A stretch of DNA of 64,000 nucleotides from Sulfitobacter sp. W027 (GCF_025143985.1 NZ_CP083564.1:2449001-2513000); one strand, 5' to 3'; positions 36,017 through 46,895 are shown, counted from the stretch's first letter. Numbers and translations: made by a program. Notes: generated by a model not told the origin, from the sequence alone.

Positions 36017-36283
36017 TTAGCGCGGGAAGCGGTTCACGGACTCGTCGCTTTGCGCGGTCGGGAAGACGGTGATCGTGATGTCGGAGAGGTCTTCCGCGCG
36101 CAGAATACCGTCTTTGAAGACGTCGAGTTTGGTCTCATCCACAGCTTCGCTGCGGCTGGAATAGGAAACGCCATTGTCGGTCTTGTCGTTATAGCCGATG
36201 CGATGGCCTTCCATGCCTTGAGCGAAAGCACCGGTGCTTGCTGTGGCGAGGATCAGGGCGGTTGTTGCGAGTGTCATTTTCAT
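36017..36283 (-). CDS. Small secreted protein, paralogue 2 of a tandem array
   Basis: This 88-residue protein is almost co-linear with the one at 35711: the same signal peptide pattern, QGMEGHRIGYNDKTDNG, SYSSRSEAVDETKLDVF, LRAEDLSDITITVFP and a final SDESVNRFPR. The two differ by roughly one residue in five and have identical length, so they arose by recent tandem duplication. Spacing between genes is about 40 bases and holds a purine-rich ribosome binding site (GAAAGG). The function is unknown. Confidence 0.85.
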   Translation of the reverse strand: MKMTLATTALILATASTGAFAQGMEGHRIGYNDKTDNGVSYSSRSEAVDETKLDVFKDGILRAEDLSDITITVFPTAQSDESVNRFPR

Positions 36284-36334
36284 TGTCGTAGCCTTTCGGG
36301 GAGGAAAGTTAGGGGGAGGAGCCGTCGGTCGCGA

Positions 36335-36583
36335 CTAGCGGACGAAGCGGCCATCTTTTTGTGCGTCTTCGGTGGTCACGAATACGGTCGCGGTCGCTTC
36401 GGCAGGTTTCTCGGCGCGCAGATCATCAAAGCTCAGAGCGTCGGATGTGACGTTGCGTGTGGAATAAGCAGCGTCTGTGTTATCCGCGTTATAGCCAACT
36501 TGCTGGCCTTCCATGCCTTGAGCGATAGCGGCGGTGCCTGCTGTAGCGAAGATCAATGCAGCGGTTGCGAATGCGTTTTTCAT
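36335..36583 (-). CDS. Small secreted protein, divergent paralogue 1 of a tandem array
   Basis: This 82-residue protein shares the signal peptide and QGMEG start of its neighbours but diverges later (VGYNADNTDAAYSTRNVTSD, then TATVFVTTEDAQKDGRFVR). The end motif RFVR compares with RFPR in the other two. I place the start at 36583, where AAAAGGAAC precedes ATG. It is first in the array and probably the oldest copy. The function is unknown. Confidence 0.82.
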   Translation of the reverse strand: MKNAFATAALIFATAGTAAIAQGMEGQQVGYNADNTDAAYSTRNVTSDALSFDDLRAEKPAEATATVFVTTEDAQKDGRFVR

Positions 36584-36962
36584 ATCGTGTTCCTTTTCAG
36601 TCCCGGGGTGGGTTGCGCGCCGATCATCAGTGACGCGGCGTCGTTGGGATGACAGGGAAAAGGGCATTCGAGGGGGGATTGGCTATCAGCCTCGGGTTTA
36701 AATCGTCCGATCTAAACCCCTGTAGGAGCATCATAAACTTTGGTTTACGGTGCCTTTGCAAAGCAAAAAACGACGGGAGGATTCCTTAGCGTCAAGCCTG
36801 TAAGGGTGAAACCGGGTTTCGCAGGCAGGCGCGCTGTCGGTAGAGAAAGGCTAGCTGTTCTATTCTCATTGGGAAAGTTTTTTCGTGCTCTTTCTGGAAA
36901 GAACTTCACCCCCTTCCCAAAGTTTATGCGCAAATCTCAAACTTTGTGACAGCGAAAGCAAA
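36584..36962. other. Spacer upstream of the tandem array, no gene seen
   Basis: This stretch holds the promoter of the three-gene array on the minus strand. A plus-strand open frame at 36740-36949 has no family resemblance or ribosome binding site and was not accepted. Confidence 0.35.
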
Positions 36963-36990
36963 ACGGGCCCGCGTTCTCACGCAGGCCCGT
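36963..36990 (-). terminator. Intrinsic terminator of trpB
   Basis: ACGGGCC (36963-36969) pairs with GGCCCGT (36984-36990), with an inner GCGT/ACGC stem. On the minus strand the hairpin is followed by TTTGC-type T-rich bases, as expected after trpB. Confidence 0.8.
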
Positions 36991-37018
36991 CAAATTCGGC
37001 TCAGATTCGGAGGCGGTT

Positions 37019-38251
<1,233 letters not shown>

Positions 38252-38347
38252 TGCGCCTCTCCTAGAATGTCGCGCCAGCCTTACCGCAGCCCGCCCGCTT
38301 GCGCCACCATGAGTTTCGCGCGAAGGGCGGGCGGGCAAGGCTCCGCG

Positions 38348-40288
38348 CTAGTCGAAGAGTTTGAACAACTCGCGTTTCAAGGCATTCTCCAGCTCATCCT
38401 TCACGATATCCTCGGTCGAGCGGCTGTCATCCGGCGCGATGTTCAACTCTTCTTGGATTTTCTGGCGCACCACATCCTCAGCCCGCTGCTTTTCTTCGGC
38501 AAAGTTCAGATCAATCGCAGCGCGCAGATCGGCCTTGATCTCAGGGTCGGCCCAAGGCCCCCTGATCCGCACCGGCACCGCCAGCCCGCCGCGCGACGCA
38601 TTGACGCGCAGCGCCTTTGGCGTGACGGTATAGTCGAGCGTCCGTGCGCCCAGATTGACCTGCCCTGCCCCGGTCGCGTTGAAGTTCGGCAGCAGCATCA
38701 GCAGATCGTCATTGCGCAGGATGCCCCCGGCAATGTCAAAACTCGCCTCCACGGAATCGAACACCGTACTGCCGCCCTTGGCATCGACCGACCCCAAGAG
38801 CGCGTCCAGATCGATCCCGGCAATCGTGCCGCGCCCCATGGTCAGCGTCCCACTGCCATTGAGCGAGCGCATGATCGCATCCACCGATTGCCCGGAGCCG
38901 AGGAACGACGCCTCCGCAGTCCCGTCCCCGGTAAAGCGCGTCACTCCGGCGGCATCCTCCAACAGGTCGCGCATCTGCACGCCCTGCGCCCTCAGCTTGC
39001 CCCCCACGGATAGGCCGCTGCGGTTGTTCATCACGAATTCACCGGCGACCTTGCCGCCATAGGCGCTCATATCCTGCAGTTCGAACACCATCCGCGCGCG
39101 GTCGTTGCGCAGCACGGCCCGTGTGGGGCCGAGGTCGAGTTGCCCCAGATCAATGCTTTCCGCGCTCAGCGCGATGTCGCCGTCAAAAGCGGCAAGCCAG
39201 TCCACGTTGATTTCTTGCCGGGACCAGCCCTCCATGCCGTCGCCCTCCATTGGGCTGCTGCTGCCATTCGTTTCGGCACCGTCTTCCGACAGGGCCGAGA
39301 GGTCCAGCGCCCCGGTGCGCAGGTTTGCGGTGATCCTCGGTGTGCCGTTCAGCGCCAGATCGGCTTGCCCGGTCAGGCTGTTGCCTCCCAAATCCAGCGC
39401 GATATTGCGCAGCGCCAAGCGCCGATCTGCCGTCAGCGTTAGCCCACTGCGCAGATCGACCGACTGCCCCAAGCCCCGCGGCAGCGTGACACCGCCCGCA
39501 CCAAAGGATGCTAGAAACCGCGCCGTATCCGCGCTGTCGATCCGCAGGTCGCCCGCCAGCGCACCGTTAAGCGATCCGCGCCCGTCAAAAGAGACTTCGC
39601 CGCCCCGCGTCGCGACATCCGCACGCAAGGGCTGCACGCCGCCCTCGAGAAAATCCGCAAAGCCGTCGATCCGCGCGGTAAGCTGCACCGCTTCCCCCGC
39701 CGACGCCATGCTGGCAGTAATATCCGCCGCCCCGCCCCGCTCGGGCCAATCAAGTTCCAGATCGACGCCTTCATAACGCAGCACATCGGCCCCTTCCGCG
39801 TCATAGATCAGCGTGGCATCTGTCACCGTCAGTTTTTGGATGCTTAGGGGCCGCCTATTGGAGGTCGGCTCGCTCTCTGTCTCAATCTGCGCGCCGCTGG
39901 CGCTGTCGGTGAATTGCCAGCTTGCCCGCCCGTCGCGGCGTTGCTCCAACCGGATCACCGGGCTTTGCGCCGCGATATTGGTAATGCGTATCTCACCACG
40001 AAGCAGCGCACCCGCATCCACCCCGATCGCCGCATTGGCCGCCGTCAGCATCGCGCCCTTATCGGTCCAGTCAGCATTGCCAACCTCAAGCCCGCCAGCG
40101 GTCACCCCCAGCACCGGCCAGAGCGTCACATCCACATCTCCGGTGATCGACACCTCGCGCCCGGTCATCCGGCTGAGTTGGTCACTAGCGATCCGCGCGA
40201 TCCGTTCGCCGGGCAGCAAGAACAGCGCCCCCAGCATGATCACAACGATCAGCAACAGCGCGCCGATGCCCCGAATAATCCATCTCAT
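38348..40288 (-). CDS. asmA: AsmA family protein
   Basis: This 646-residue protein has one N-terminal membrane anchor ([16 protein letters not shown]) followed by a long beta-rich region, the layout of AsmA-like proteins, which belong to the bridge-like lipid-transfer group linking inner and outer membranes. Recognisable parts are the start [19 protein letters not shown], an inner LEVGNADW, and the C-terminal [16 protein letters not shown] and [17 protein letters not shown]. It has the typical length. It precedes trpB on the same strand with about 96 bases between them. Confidence 0.93.
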   Translation of the reverse strand: MRWIIRGIGALLLIVVIMLGALFLLPGERIARIASDQLSRMTGREVSITGDVDVTLWPVLGVTAGGLEVGNADWTDKGAMLTAANAAIGVDAGALLRGEIRITNIAAQSPVIRLEQRRDGRASWQFTDSASGAQIETESEPTSNRRPLSIQKLTVTDATLIYDAEGADVLRYEGVDLELDWPERGGAADITASMASAGEAVQLTARIDGFADFLEGGVQPLRADVATRGGEVSFDGRGSLNGALAGDLRIDSADTARFLASFGAGGVTLPRGLGQSVDLRSGLTLTADRRLALRNIALDLGGNSLTGQADLALNGTPRITANLRTGALDLSALSEDGAETNGSSSPMEGDGMEGWSRQEINVDWLAAFDGDIALSAESIDLGQLDLGPTRAVLRNDRARMVFELQDMSAYGGKVAGEFVMNNRSGLSVGGKLRAQGVQMRDLLEDAAGVTRFTGDGTAEASFLGSGQSVDAIMRSLNGSGTLTMGRGTIAGIDLDALLGSVDAKGGSTVFDSVEASFDIAGGILRNDDLLMLLPNFNATGAGQVNLGARTLDYTVTPKALRVNASRGGLAVPVRIRGPWADPEIKADLRAAIDLNFAEEKQRAEDVVRQKIQEELNIAPDDSRSTEDIVKDELENALKRELFKLFD

Positions 40289-40349
40289 GGCTCTCTCCTC
40301 CTGCCCGGCGGCTCTTCCCCCGCCCGTTTGCTTGCCTTATAGCCCCCGC

Positions 40350-41723
40350 ATGAGCACAAACCCACCCAATCTACGCCCCGACCTCGCCCCGCAGGCGAAG
40401 ATCAGCAACCCCGCCCGCCCCGGCCAGCCGACCATCGGCATGGTCAGCCTTGGCTGCCCCAAGGCGCTGGTGGATTCTGAACGCATCCTGACGCGGCTGC
40501 GCGCCGAGGGCTATGGCGTATCGCCTGATTACGCAGGTGCCGATGCGGTGATCGTGAACACCTGCGGTTTCCTCGACAGTGCCAAGGCCGAGAGTCTCGA
40601 CGCCATTGGCGAAGCGCTGACCGAAAACGGCAAGGTGATCGTCACCGGCTGCCTCGGGGCCGAGCCCGACTACATCCGCGAGCACCATCCCAAGATCCTC
40701 GCCGTCACCGGACCGCATCAATACGAACAGGTGCTCGACGCGGTGCATGGCGCGGTGCCGCCCAGCCCCGACCCATTCATCGATTTGCTGCCCGCGCAAC
40801 AGGTCTCTCTGACCCCGCGGCACTACAGCTATCTCAAGATTTCCGAGGGCTGTAACCACAAGTGCAAATTCTGCATCATCCCCGACATGCGCGGCCGTCT
40901 GCAAAGCCGCCCCGCCCATGCGGTGCTGCGCGAGGCCGAACGGCTGGTCGACAATGGCGTGAAGGAACTGCTGGTCATCAGCCAAGACACCTCCGCCTAC
41001 GGCGTTGACATCAAACACGCCGAAGATCGCGGCCACCGCGCGCATATCACCGATCTGGCCCGTGACCTCGGCTCGCTTGGTGCATGGGTGCGGCTACACT
41101 ACGTCTACCCCTACCCCCATGTGCGCAAACTGATCCCGCTCATGGCCGAAGGTCTGGTGCTGCCCTACCTCGACATCCCGTTTCAGCACGCCCACCCGGA
41201 CGTGCTGAAACGCATGGCGCGGCCCGCGGCAGCGTCCAAGACGCTGGATGAGATCGCCGCATGGCGCGATACCTGCCCCGACATCACCCTGCGCTCGACA
41301 TTCATCGTCGGCTATCCGGGTGAGACTGAGGCAGAGTTCCAGACCCTGCTCGATTGGCTGGACGAGGCGCAACTCGACCGGGTCGGCTGCTTCCAATACG
41401 AAAACGTTGAAGGGGCGCGATCGAAAACCCTGCCCGACCATGTCGCGCCAGAGGTCAAACAAGACCGCTGGGACCGCTTCATGGAAAAGGCGCAGGCCAT
41501 TTCCGAGGCCAAGCTCGCCGCCAAGGTCGGCAAGCGCATCGACGTGATCGTCGACGAGATCGACGAAGACGCGGCCACCTGCCGCACCAAGGCCGATGCG
41601 CCTGAGATCGACGGCAACCTTTTCATCGACGAGGATTTTCAGAACCTCAAAGTCGGCGATATCGTCACCGTCGAAGCTGAAGAGGCCGGCGAATACGATC
41701 TTTGGGGACGTCAGATCACCTGA
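40350..41723 (+). CDS. rimO: Ribosomal protein uS12 methylthiotransferase RimO
   Basis: This 457-residue protein is RimO, a radical-SAM methylthiotransferase that modifies an aspartate of ribosomal protein S12. It has the UPF0004 cysteines ([28 protein letters not shown] and [11 protein letters not shown]), the radical SAM CxxxCxxC in [20 protein letters not shown], and a C-terminal TRAM domain. The [12 protein letters not shown] signature separates it from MiaB. The start at 40350 (ATG) is 61 bases from the divergent asmA start. Confidence 0.97.
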   Translation: MSTNPPNLRPDLAPQAKISNPARPGQPTIGMVSLGCPKALVDSERILTRLRAEGYGVSPDYAGADAVIVNTCGFLDSAKAESLDAIGEALTENGKVIVTGCLGAEPDYIREHHPKILAVTGPHQYEQVLDAVHGAVPPSPDPFIDLLPAQQVSLTPRHYSYLKISEGCNHKCKFCIIPDMRGRLQSRPAHAVLREAERLVDNGVKELLVISQDTSAYGVDIKHAEDRGHRAHITDLARDLGSLGAWVRLHYVYPYPHVRKLIPLMAEGLVLPYLDIPFQHAHPDVLKRMARPAAASKTLDEIAAWRDTCPDITLRSTFIVGYPGETEAEFQTLLDWLDEAQLDRVGCFQYENVEGARSKTLPDHVAPEVKQDRWDRFMEKAQAISEAKLAAKVGKRIDVIVDEIDEDAATCRTKADAPEIDGNLFIDEDFQNLKVGDIVTVEAEEAGEYDLWGRQIT

Positions 41724-41740
41724 CGCCCCCTAGGGCGGCC

Positions 41741-42235
41741 TTAGACGTAGGCGCCCGCCGAATAGGTCAGCTCATAGCTGTGGCTGTAAAGCTCGAACAC
41801 GATGCCGAAAGGATCCTCGACATAGACCATGCGGTAGGGTTTCTCGCCCGGGAAATATTCCCGAACCGGCATCCGCTGCTTGCCGCCCGCCGCGACGATC
41901 CGCTCAAGTAACCCTTCGACGTCCGGGTCTTGGATGGCGAAGTGGAAGGTGCCGTGGCGCTTGTGCTCCAGCTTTTCCTCTGGGGCGTAATTGCCGGGGA
42001 ATTCGAAGATTTCGATGCCGATACCATCCGCTGTCGCAAGATGGGCAATGCGCAGCGAACCCCAGCCGGGGCCGAAGACATCGGTGCACATGACGCCGAT
42101 GGCGGTGTCATCCTCCACCGCTTCGGTGGGCTGCATCACGACGTAAAAGCCCAGAACTTCCGAGTAAAACTTCACGGCGGCGTCGAGGTCCGGCACGGAT
42201 AGGCCGATGTGGGAAAAGGTACGGGGGGTGGTCAT
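41741..42235 (-). CDS. VOC family (glyoxalase/bleomycin resistance fold) protein
   Basis: This 164-residue protein begins FSHIGLSVPDLDAAVKFYSE and ends YVEDPFGIVFELYSHSYEL, which are the paired beta-alpha-beta units and metal-binding His/Glu of the vicinal-oxygen-chelate superfamily. It could be a glyoxalase-like enzyme or a dioxygenase-related protein; the substrate cannot be told. It is divergent from the LysR gene, with 95 bases between starts, so it is a likely target of that regulator. Confidence 0.88.
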   Translation of the reverse strand: MTTPRTFSHIGLSVPDLDAAVKFYSEVLGFYVVMQPTEAVEDDTAIGVMCTDVFGPGWGSLRIAHLATADGIGIEIFEFPGNYAPEEKLEHKRHGTFHFAIQDPDVEGLLERIVAAGGKQRMPVREYFPGEKPYRMVYVEDPFGIVFELYSHSYELTYSAGAYV

Positions 42236-42330
42236 ATGTGTTCTCCTGTTTGCGTTGAAGTCGAGATAGACAGGCGCACCCCATATGTGAAATTATCAAA
42301 CATCATAGAAATCAAAATGAAACGTTTCCC

Positions 42331-43221
42331 ATGCTGAACGCCACTTGGCTTGAGACCTTCACTACCCTTTGCGAAACGGGTCATTTCACCCGCACGGCGG
42401 AGCGGCTGAACATGACCCAGCCCGGCGTGTCGCAACATTTGCGCAAGCTTGAGGATCAACTGGACCAACCGCTGATCGCACGGGAGGGAAAAAGTTTTAC
42501 CCTGACCCCAGCGGGTGAGGCGCTGTTTGAAACGGGCCTAGCCCGCCGCCGCGAAGAGCAGCTTCTGCGCGAACGGATTGCCACTGACCTGCCCGATCGC
42601 GGTGCAGTGCATATCGCCTGTTCCGGCAGTTTCGCCATGCTGCTACACCCCCTGCTGTTGGATTGGATGACCCAAGCGCCGGACCTTACCCTGCATCTCG
42701 AGGCCGCCCCCCAAGCCACGATCCGCGCCGGGCTGCTGGATGGGCGATTTGATCTCGGCGTTTTGGCCGATGACCCCGCCCACGCTCGGCTGGAAGCCCA
42801 GCATTTGGGGCGGGAGGAACTTTGCCTCATCCTGCCGGTTAATGCACTGGAAGATATAGAGAGTTTCGCTGATCTCGAAGCCCGCGGTTTTATCGCGCAC
42901 CCCGATGGCTTTGCCTACGCCGATGACCTGTTGCAGTTGAATTTCCCCGACAGCTACCCAGGAGCGGACCGGATGCGCCTGCGGGGTTATGTAAATCAGA
43001 TCGGCCAAATCCCGGCAGCGGTCGCGCGGGGTCTGGGCTATACGCTCTTGCCCCGCAGCGGGGTCGAGACTTTTGCCGCGAAAGACCAACTGCAGCTGCT
43101 GCCGTTGCCCAAACGACGCTGGCATGACCTCTGGCTCGCCTCACGTCGCGGACGCCCCTTGCCTGCGCGAATGCGCAGGGCGGCAGACCTCATCGCCGAG
43201 GCTGCCACAAGGCTACACTAG
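42331..43221 (+). CDS. LysR family transcriptional regulator
   Basis: This 296-residue protein has the LysR HTH at the N-terminus (LETFTTLCETGHFTRTAERL, then MTQPGVSQHLRKLEDQL) and an effector-binding domain after about residue 85. The divergent VOC gene shares the 95-base upstream region, the usual site for LysR autoregulation and target control. The effector is not predictable from sequence. Confidence 0.94.
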   Translation: MLNATWLETFTTLCETGHFTRTAERLNMTQPGVSQHLRKLEDQLDQPLIAREGKSFTLTPAGEALFETGLARRREEQLLRERIATDLPDRGAVHIACSGSFAMLLHPLLLDWMTQAPDLTLHLEAAPQATIRAGLLDGRFDLGVLADDPAHARLEAQHLGREELCLILPVNALEDIESFADLEARGFIAHPDGFAYADDLLQLNFPDSYPGADRMRLRGYVNQIGQIPAAVARGLGYTLLPRSGVETFAAKDQLQLLPLPKRRWHDLWLASRRGRPLPARMRRAADLIAEAATRLH

Positions 43222-43304
43222 GTTGAGTAATTCGCCGATATTGTGGAACCAAAACACCCCGCTACTAGATATACCTTCAAGAAAGGGCGAAAATACGGAG
43301 AGAC

Positions 43305-43339
43305 TTGAAGGCGTTCCCTTTCTGTTCTATATGTAGAAC
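43305..43339 (+). promoter_or_regulatory. Candidate sigma70 promoter with overlapping palindrome
   Basis: TTGAAG (43305-43310), a 17-bp spacer and TATATG (43328-43333) make a good promoter before the gene at 43362. The -10 is inside the near-palindrome 43324-43339 (GTTCTATATGTAGAAC, one mismatched pair), a possible repressor site. Confidence 0.6.
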
Positions 43340-43361
43340 GCAGCAGCAGAGGAATGACCGC

Positions 43362-43745
43362 ATGTCTTTTCAACCTCAGTTTCCCGGCATCTTCGACCCT
43401 GACCAACAGGGTCGCCCGCCGCGCGGCAGCGACAGTGCGCAGCCCAAACAGGCCGACCGCCGCATGCCCGCGACCGAAAAACAGATGCAATATGCCCGCT
43501 CTCTTGCCAAACGAACCGGCGATGACCTTCCCGATGGGATCGAAGCAGACCGCGCAGCGGTTTCGGAATGGATCGACGCTCATAGGCCGCAGGCGCTAGA
43601 GGGGCCGTTTGCCGCCTACCCTTCGGCCAAACAGGTCGCCTTTGCCGAACGCATCGCGCGCTTGAAACGCCGTGACGTACCGCAGGAATGTTTTCGCGAC
43701 AAAACTCTGATGTCGCGTTGGATCGACGGCAATAAACCGCGCTGA
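43362..43745 (+). CDS. Small protein with two copies of a TEKQ-type helical repeat
   Basis: This 127-residue protein contains two related blocks of about 40 residues. One begins PATEKQMQYARSLAKRTG and ends AAVSEWIDAHRP; the other begins YPSAKQVAFAERIARLKR and ends TLMSRWIDGNKP. Similar units occur in C-terminal parts of bacterial topoisomerase III-like proteins, as I recall, which would suggest DNA or nucleoprotein binding. The ATG at 43362 follows AGAGGA. A promoter with a palindrome is upstream. Confidence 0.75.
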   Translation: MSFQPQFPGIFDPDQQGRPPRGSDSAQPKQADRRMPATEKQMQYARSLAKRTGDDLPDGIEADRAAVSEWIDAHRPQALEGPFAAYPSAKQVAFAERIARLKRRDVPQECFRDKTLMSRWIDGNKPR

Positions 43746-43815
43746 TCTGCCGTGTCAGCGCGGTTTACGCCTCGTCACCTATGGCAGCGAAGCGCTTCGC
43801 TGCTAGCTTTCCATT

Positions 43816-44436
43816 ATGAGCTATCCGACCTCCATCGCTGAGACTTTAGCTGACGGCACCGTGCATGTGCTCAGCCTCGGTTTTGCTATTCCTGCCAGCA
43901 TCCTGCTGATGATCCACGCCGCCGGACAAGAGGGGCAGTTGACCGCCACGGCGGTTTACGCCGCCTGCATCCTCGCATCTTTCACCGCCTCCGCCGTCTA
44001 TCACTTGCTGCCCTTCGACCGCAGCCGCGCCTTTTTAGGCCGTGTCGATCATGCGGCGATCTATTTCAAGATTGCGGGCACCTATACGCCGCTGGTCATG
44101 GTAATCGGATCGGGCTTTGCTTACGGCATCCTCGGCGTGGTCTGGGCTTTGGCCGTGATCGGCGCAGTGGCCAAACTCTGGTTCTGGCGCACCGATGCAC
44201 GTGGATCACTGGCGCTTTACCTCGGGATGGGCTGGCTTTCCGTCCTGCTGATCTATCCGATGTGGCACAATCTGCCCGGTGCCGCACTGGCGCTGGTGGC
44301 GGTCGGCGGCCTTACCTATTCGGCGGGTACGCTGATCTACGCTCACCCCGGCATGCGCTATCAAAACGCGATCTGGCATGTCTTTGTGCTGATCGCCACG
44401 GCCTGTTTCTTTGCCGCGATTGCGCTGAGCCTCTAG
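43816..44436 (+). CDS. Hemolysin III (YqfA/PAQR-like) family membrane protein
   Basis: This 206-residue protein has seven hydrophobic segments and the hemolysin III pattern: ADGTVHVLSLGFAIP, SAVYHLLPFDRSRAFLGRVD, HAAIYFKIAGTYTP and a final NAIWHVFVLIATACFF. These hold the His/Asp residues that bind zinc in the PAQR superfamily. Despite the name, a haemolytic role is not implied; in E. coli YqfA affects membrane energetics. It is convergent with the IMPACT protein, overlapping by 4 bases. Confidence 0.92.
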   Translation: MSYPTSIAETLADGTVHVLSLGFAIPASILLMIHAAGQEGQLTATAVYAACILASFTASAVYHLLPFDRSRAFLGRVDHAAIYFKIAGTYTPLVMVIGSGFAYGILGVVWALAVIGAVAKLWFWRTDARGSLALYLGMGWLSVLLIYPMWHNLPGAALALVAVGGLTYSAGTLIYAHPGMRYQNAIWHVFVLIATACFFAAIALSL

Positions 44437-44789
44437 GCCGCGAATTCATCAAGGTAGGCCCGCACGCAGGTCTGGACATGACGAAAGCGGTCGCCGCCAA
44501 GGTGTTTCCCGCCATACCAGCGCGTCACCACGATAAGATGATCCTCCAGCCCTTCCCGCTCCAGCATCCGCACGATCACCATCCCGGCACCGGATTCGCC
44601 GTCATCACCCTTCAACGGGCCGCCGTCTGACAGCAGCACCGCCCAAGTGTTATGCGTGGCCTTGGCGTAGGATTTGTCGCGCTTGAGGTCTTTCAGCGCC
44701 GCGTCAACCTCAGCACGGTCCCGGGCATCACAGCCCGACACCGCGTATTTTGACCCGCGGTCGTTCAGCACATGCCCCAGTTTGAGCAA
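44433..44789 (-). CDS. YigZ/IMPACT family protein, short form
   Basis: This protein of about 118 residues contains the IMPACT (UPF0029) domain only: LNDRGSKYAVSGCDARDRAE, AKATHNTWAVLLSDGG, DDGESGAGMVIVRMLERE and HLIVVTRWYGGKHLGGDRF. The second domain of full-length YigZ (about 205 residues) is missing. No ATG is suitably placed; I take TTG at 44789, four bases after the upstream protease gene stop, though GTG at 44771 is possible. Translational coupling to that gene is likely. The function is unknown in bacteria. Confidence 0.8.
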   Translation of the reverse strand: MLKLGHVLNDRGSKYAVSGCDARDRAEVDAALKDLKRDKSYAKATHNTWAVLLSDGGPLKGDDGESGAGMVIVRMLEREGLEDHLIVVTRWYGGKHLGGDRFRHVQTCVRAYLDEFAA

Positions 44790-44793
44790 ACCG

Positions 44794-45519
44794 TCACAGC
44801 CCTGCCATGGTACGGCGCACGGTGTCGATCCGGGAACTGTTGGGCGGATGCGTGCCAAGGAAACGATCACCCGGATCGGGAATGCGGGTAAAGAACTCGG
44901 CCCCGCGCAGCGGGTTGTAGCCGGCCCGCGCAGTGATGATCGTGCCAAGGGCGTCGGCCTCTAGTTCAAAGTCCTTAGAATACCGTCGTGCACCCACCTC
45001 TGCACCCAACTCCTGCGCCGTGCGCACGGCAGTCGCGTCACCGCCGCTCAGTGTGGCGATCCCGGCAAAGATCACGGCACCTGCCATGGCGTTTTGCTGC
45101 TGACGGGCAATGTGGCCTGCAATGTGATGCGCGGTCTCATGGCCCAGAACAAAGGCCAATTCATCTTCGTTACGGGCGTCTGCGATCAGCGCTAGGGTGA
45201 AAGCAACGATCGGACGGCCATTTTTATCAAGCGTTTGGAACGCGTTGGCGGGTTGGCCGGGACGGTCATCCACCACGATATTGAAATCGCAGTTCAACCC
45301 TGTGGTGCGGTTGCGGCACTCACGCTCGGCAACCGGCTCAAGCGTCCGGATCACCTGCACGAAACTCCGCGCCGTAGCGCTGGCGTTCAGCCTTGGGCTG
45401 GGCGCCTGCGTTGTGCTGGGCCTGTCGGTGAGGATCGGTCCCGTTTGAACCGGCGCCACGTCACAGGCCGAAAGCAGGGCGATGACGCCAAATGCGCCGA
45501 GGGCATTCATAAATCTCAC
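44794..45519 (-). CDS. M48-family metalloprotease lipoprotein
   Basis: This 241-residue protein has a lipoprotein signal peptide (ALGAFGVIALLSAC) and the zinc site HETAHHIAGH, with a downstream SKDFELEADALGT glutamate. It belongs to the M48 group of periplasmic chaperone-proteases related to BepA and LoiP, which handle outer-membrane proteins. I take GTG at 45519, five bases after GAGGA, as the start. ATG at 45510 is the alternative. Confidence 0.9.
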   Translation of the reverse strand: MRFMNALGAFGVIALLSACDVAPVQTGPILTDRPSTTQAPSPRLNASATARSFVQVIRTLEPVAERECRNRTTGLNCDFNIVVDDRPGQPANAFQTLDKNGRPIVAFTLALIADARNEDELAFVLGHETAHHIAGHIARQQQNAMAGAVIFAGIATLSGGDATAVRTAQELGAEVGARRYSKDFELEADALGTIITARAGYNPLRGAEFFTRIPDPGDRFLGTHPPNSSRIDTVRRTMAGL

Positions 45520-45678
45520 GACAATTCCTCGCTCGGTTTTTCCAACCCTCTCTCTATCATGAGACGCCCCCGCTGCCACCCCCGTTCACGGAGCTTTGAC
45601 GACCGGCCGAACCTGACCTTGCGCTTGGCCGCAGAAAGCCTGTCTTGCGCTCGCGAGCACAAAGCCTAATGTGCCCTC

Positions 45679-45909
45679 ATGTTTACCATTGAGCATGAAT
45701 TCGACGCCACCGTCATCACCCTGATCGACGAATCCGACGCCCCCCTGCGCGAGGACGTGACCGTCTCTGCCTTTGCAGAGGAGATCACGATCGAGCAATG
45801 GGACGCGCGCACAGATCGTGTGGCCAAGATCACCCTGTCCCCCGCGCAATTGCGCGATCTGACAGCGGCCTTAAACCTGCCCGAGGGCATCTACCGCAGC
45901 AATTCCTAA
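45679..45909 (+). CDS. Small conserved-type protein upstream of the aminotransferase
   Basis: I do not recognise this 76-residue acidic protein. It reads as a short beta sandwich with a helix (TIEHEFDATVITLIDESDAP, then KITLSPAQLRDLTAALNLP). It is followed 10 bases later by the aminotransferase gene, and the good frame and codon use suggest that it is real. The ribosome binding site is weak. A link to amino-acid metabolism is only by position. Confidence 0.65.
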   Translation: MFTIEHEFDATVITLIDESDAPLREDVTVSAFAEEITIEQWDARTDRVAKITLSPAQLRDLTAALNLPEGIYRSNS

Positions 45910-45919
45910 GGATCGTCAC

Positions 45920-46798
45920 ATGGCCACCGGCACAGACATCAAAACCTACTTCAACGGCGCATGGCACGACGGCGATCTGCCCACTATCAAGGCGGCGGAC
46001 CACGGCGCATGGCTGGGCACTACCGTATTCGACGGGGCGCGGCTGTTTGACGGACTCGCCCCCGATCTGGATGCGCATTGCGCCCGGATCAACCGCTCTG
46101 CCAAGGCGCTGATGATCACACCAACGGTCGAGACCGAGGACATGATCGAAATGTGCCGTGAAGGGCTGAAGAGCTATTCGCGCGATCAAGCAGTCTATAT
46201 CCGTCCGATGTATTGGGCGTTGGCCGGCGATGAGCTGGGCATCGTGCCGCGCGAAGGTGCGACCGGCTTCGCCATCAGCCTTGAGGCGATCCCCATGGCC
46301 CCGCCAGAGGCCGCGACCAGCCTCACCCGCACCCGCTTCCGCCGCCCGGTGCTGGAGGACAACGTGGTCAACGCCAAGGCGGGCTGCCTCTACCCCAACA
46401 ACGCCCGCATGATGGTCGAGGCACGTTCCAAGGGCTTCGGCAACGCACTCGTGGCCGATGCCATGGGCAATGTCGCCGAAAGCGCCAGCGCGAACGTCTT
46501 TATGGTCAAAGATGGTGAGGTTTTCACCCCCATCCCCAATGGCACCTTCCTTGCCGGGATCACCCGCGCGCGGCATATGTCGAACATGCGCGAGGCGGGC
46601 ATGAAGGTGCATGAGACCGTCCTCAGCTTTGACGATTTCCATGCAGCCGATGAGGTGTTCCTGTCGGGCAATATGATGAAGGTCACCCCCGTCAGCGCCT
46701 TCGACGACACGCAATATGGCACCGGGGCGAACCAGAACCCGGTGACCCGCCAAGTGCGCGAAATGTATTGGGATTGGGCCGCAAGTCAGCGCGGCTGA
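45920..46798 (+). CDS. Class IV aminotransferase (branched-chain type)
   Basis: This 292-residue PLP enzyme is of fold type IV. It contains TYFNGAWHDGDLP, GTTVFDGARLFDG, NVVNAKAGCLYPNN with the PLP lysine, VAESASANVFMVKDGEV (Glu cofactor anchor) and GTFLAGITRARHM. It most resembles branched-chain aminotransferase, which forms valine, leucine and isoleucine from the keto acids, but D-amino-acid and lyase relatives share these motifs. AGGATC precedes the start. It probably shares a transcript with the small gene at 45679. Confidence 0.9.
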   Translation: MATGTDIKTYFNGAWHDGDLPTIKAADHGAWLGTTVFDGARLFDGLAPDLDAHCARINRSAKALMITPTVETEDMIEMCREGLKSYSRDQAVYIRPMYWALAGDELGIVPREGATGFAISLEAIPMAPPEAATSLTRTRFRRPVLEDNVVNAKAGCLYPNNARMMVEARSKGFGNALVADAMGNVAESASANVFMVKDGEVFTPIPNGTFLAGITRARHMSNMREAGMKVHETVLSFDDFHAADEVFLSGNMMKVTPVSAFDDTQYGTGANQNPVTRQVREMYWDWAASQRG

Positions 46799-46895
46799 AG
46801 GTCCGGGCGGCAGCGGCGCGCAAAAGCAATTGCCAGCGCCGCCCGCCCGCGCCATGATCACACCGCACCGGGAGGAGGTGCGGAGAGAGGGTTTG

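Noticed and set aside
43324..43339. GTTC...GAAC palindrome considered as a LexA box
   Set aside because: Alphaproteobacterial LexA sites are direct repeats of GTTC with seven bases between. This is an inverted repeat with eight, so only a generic palindrome is reported.
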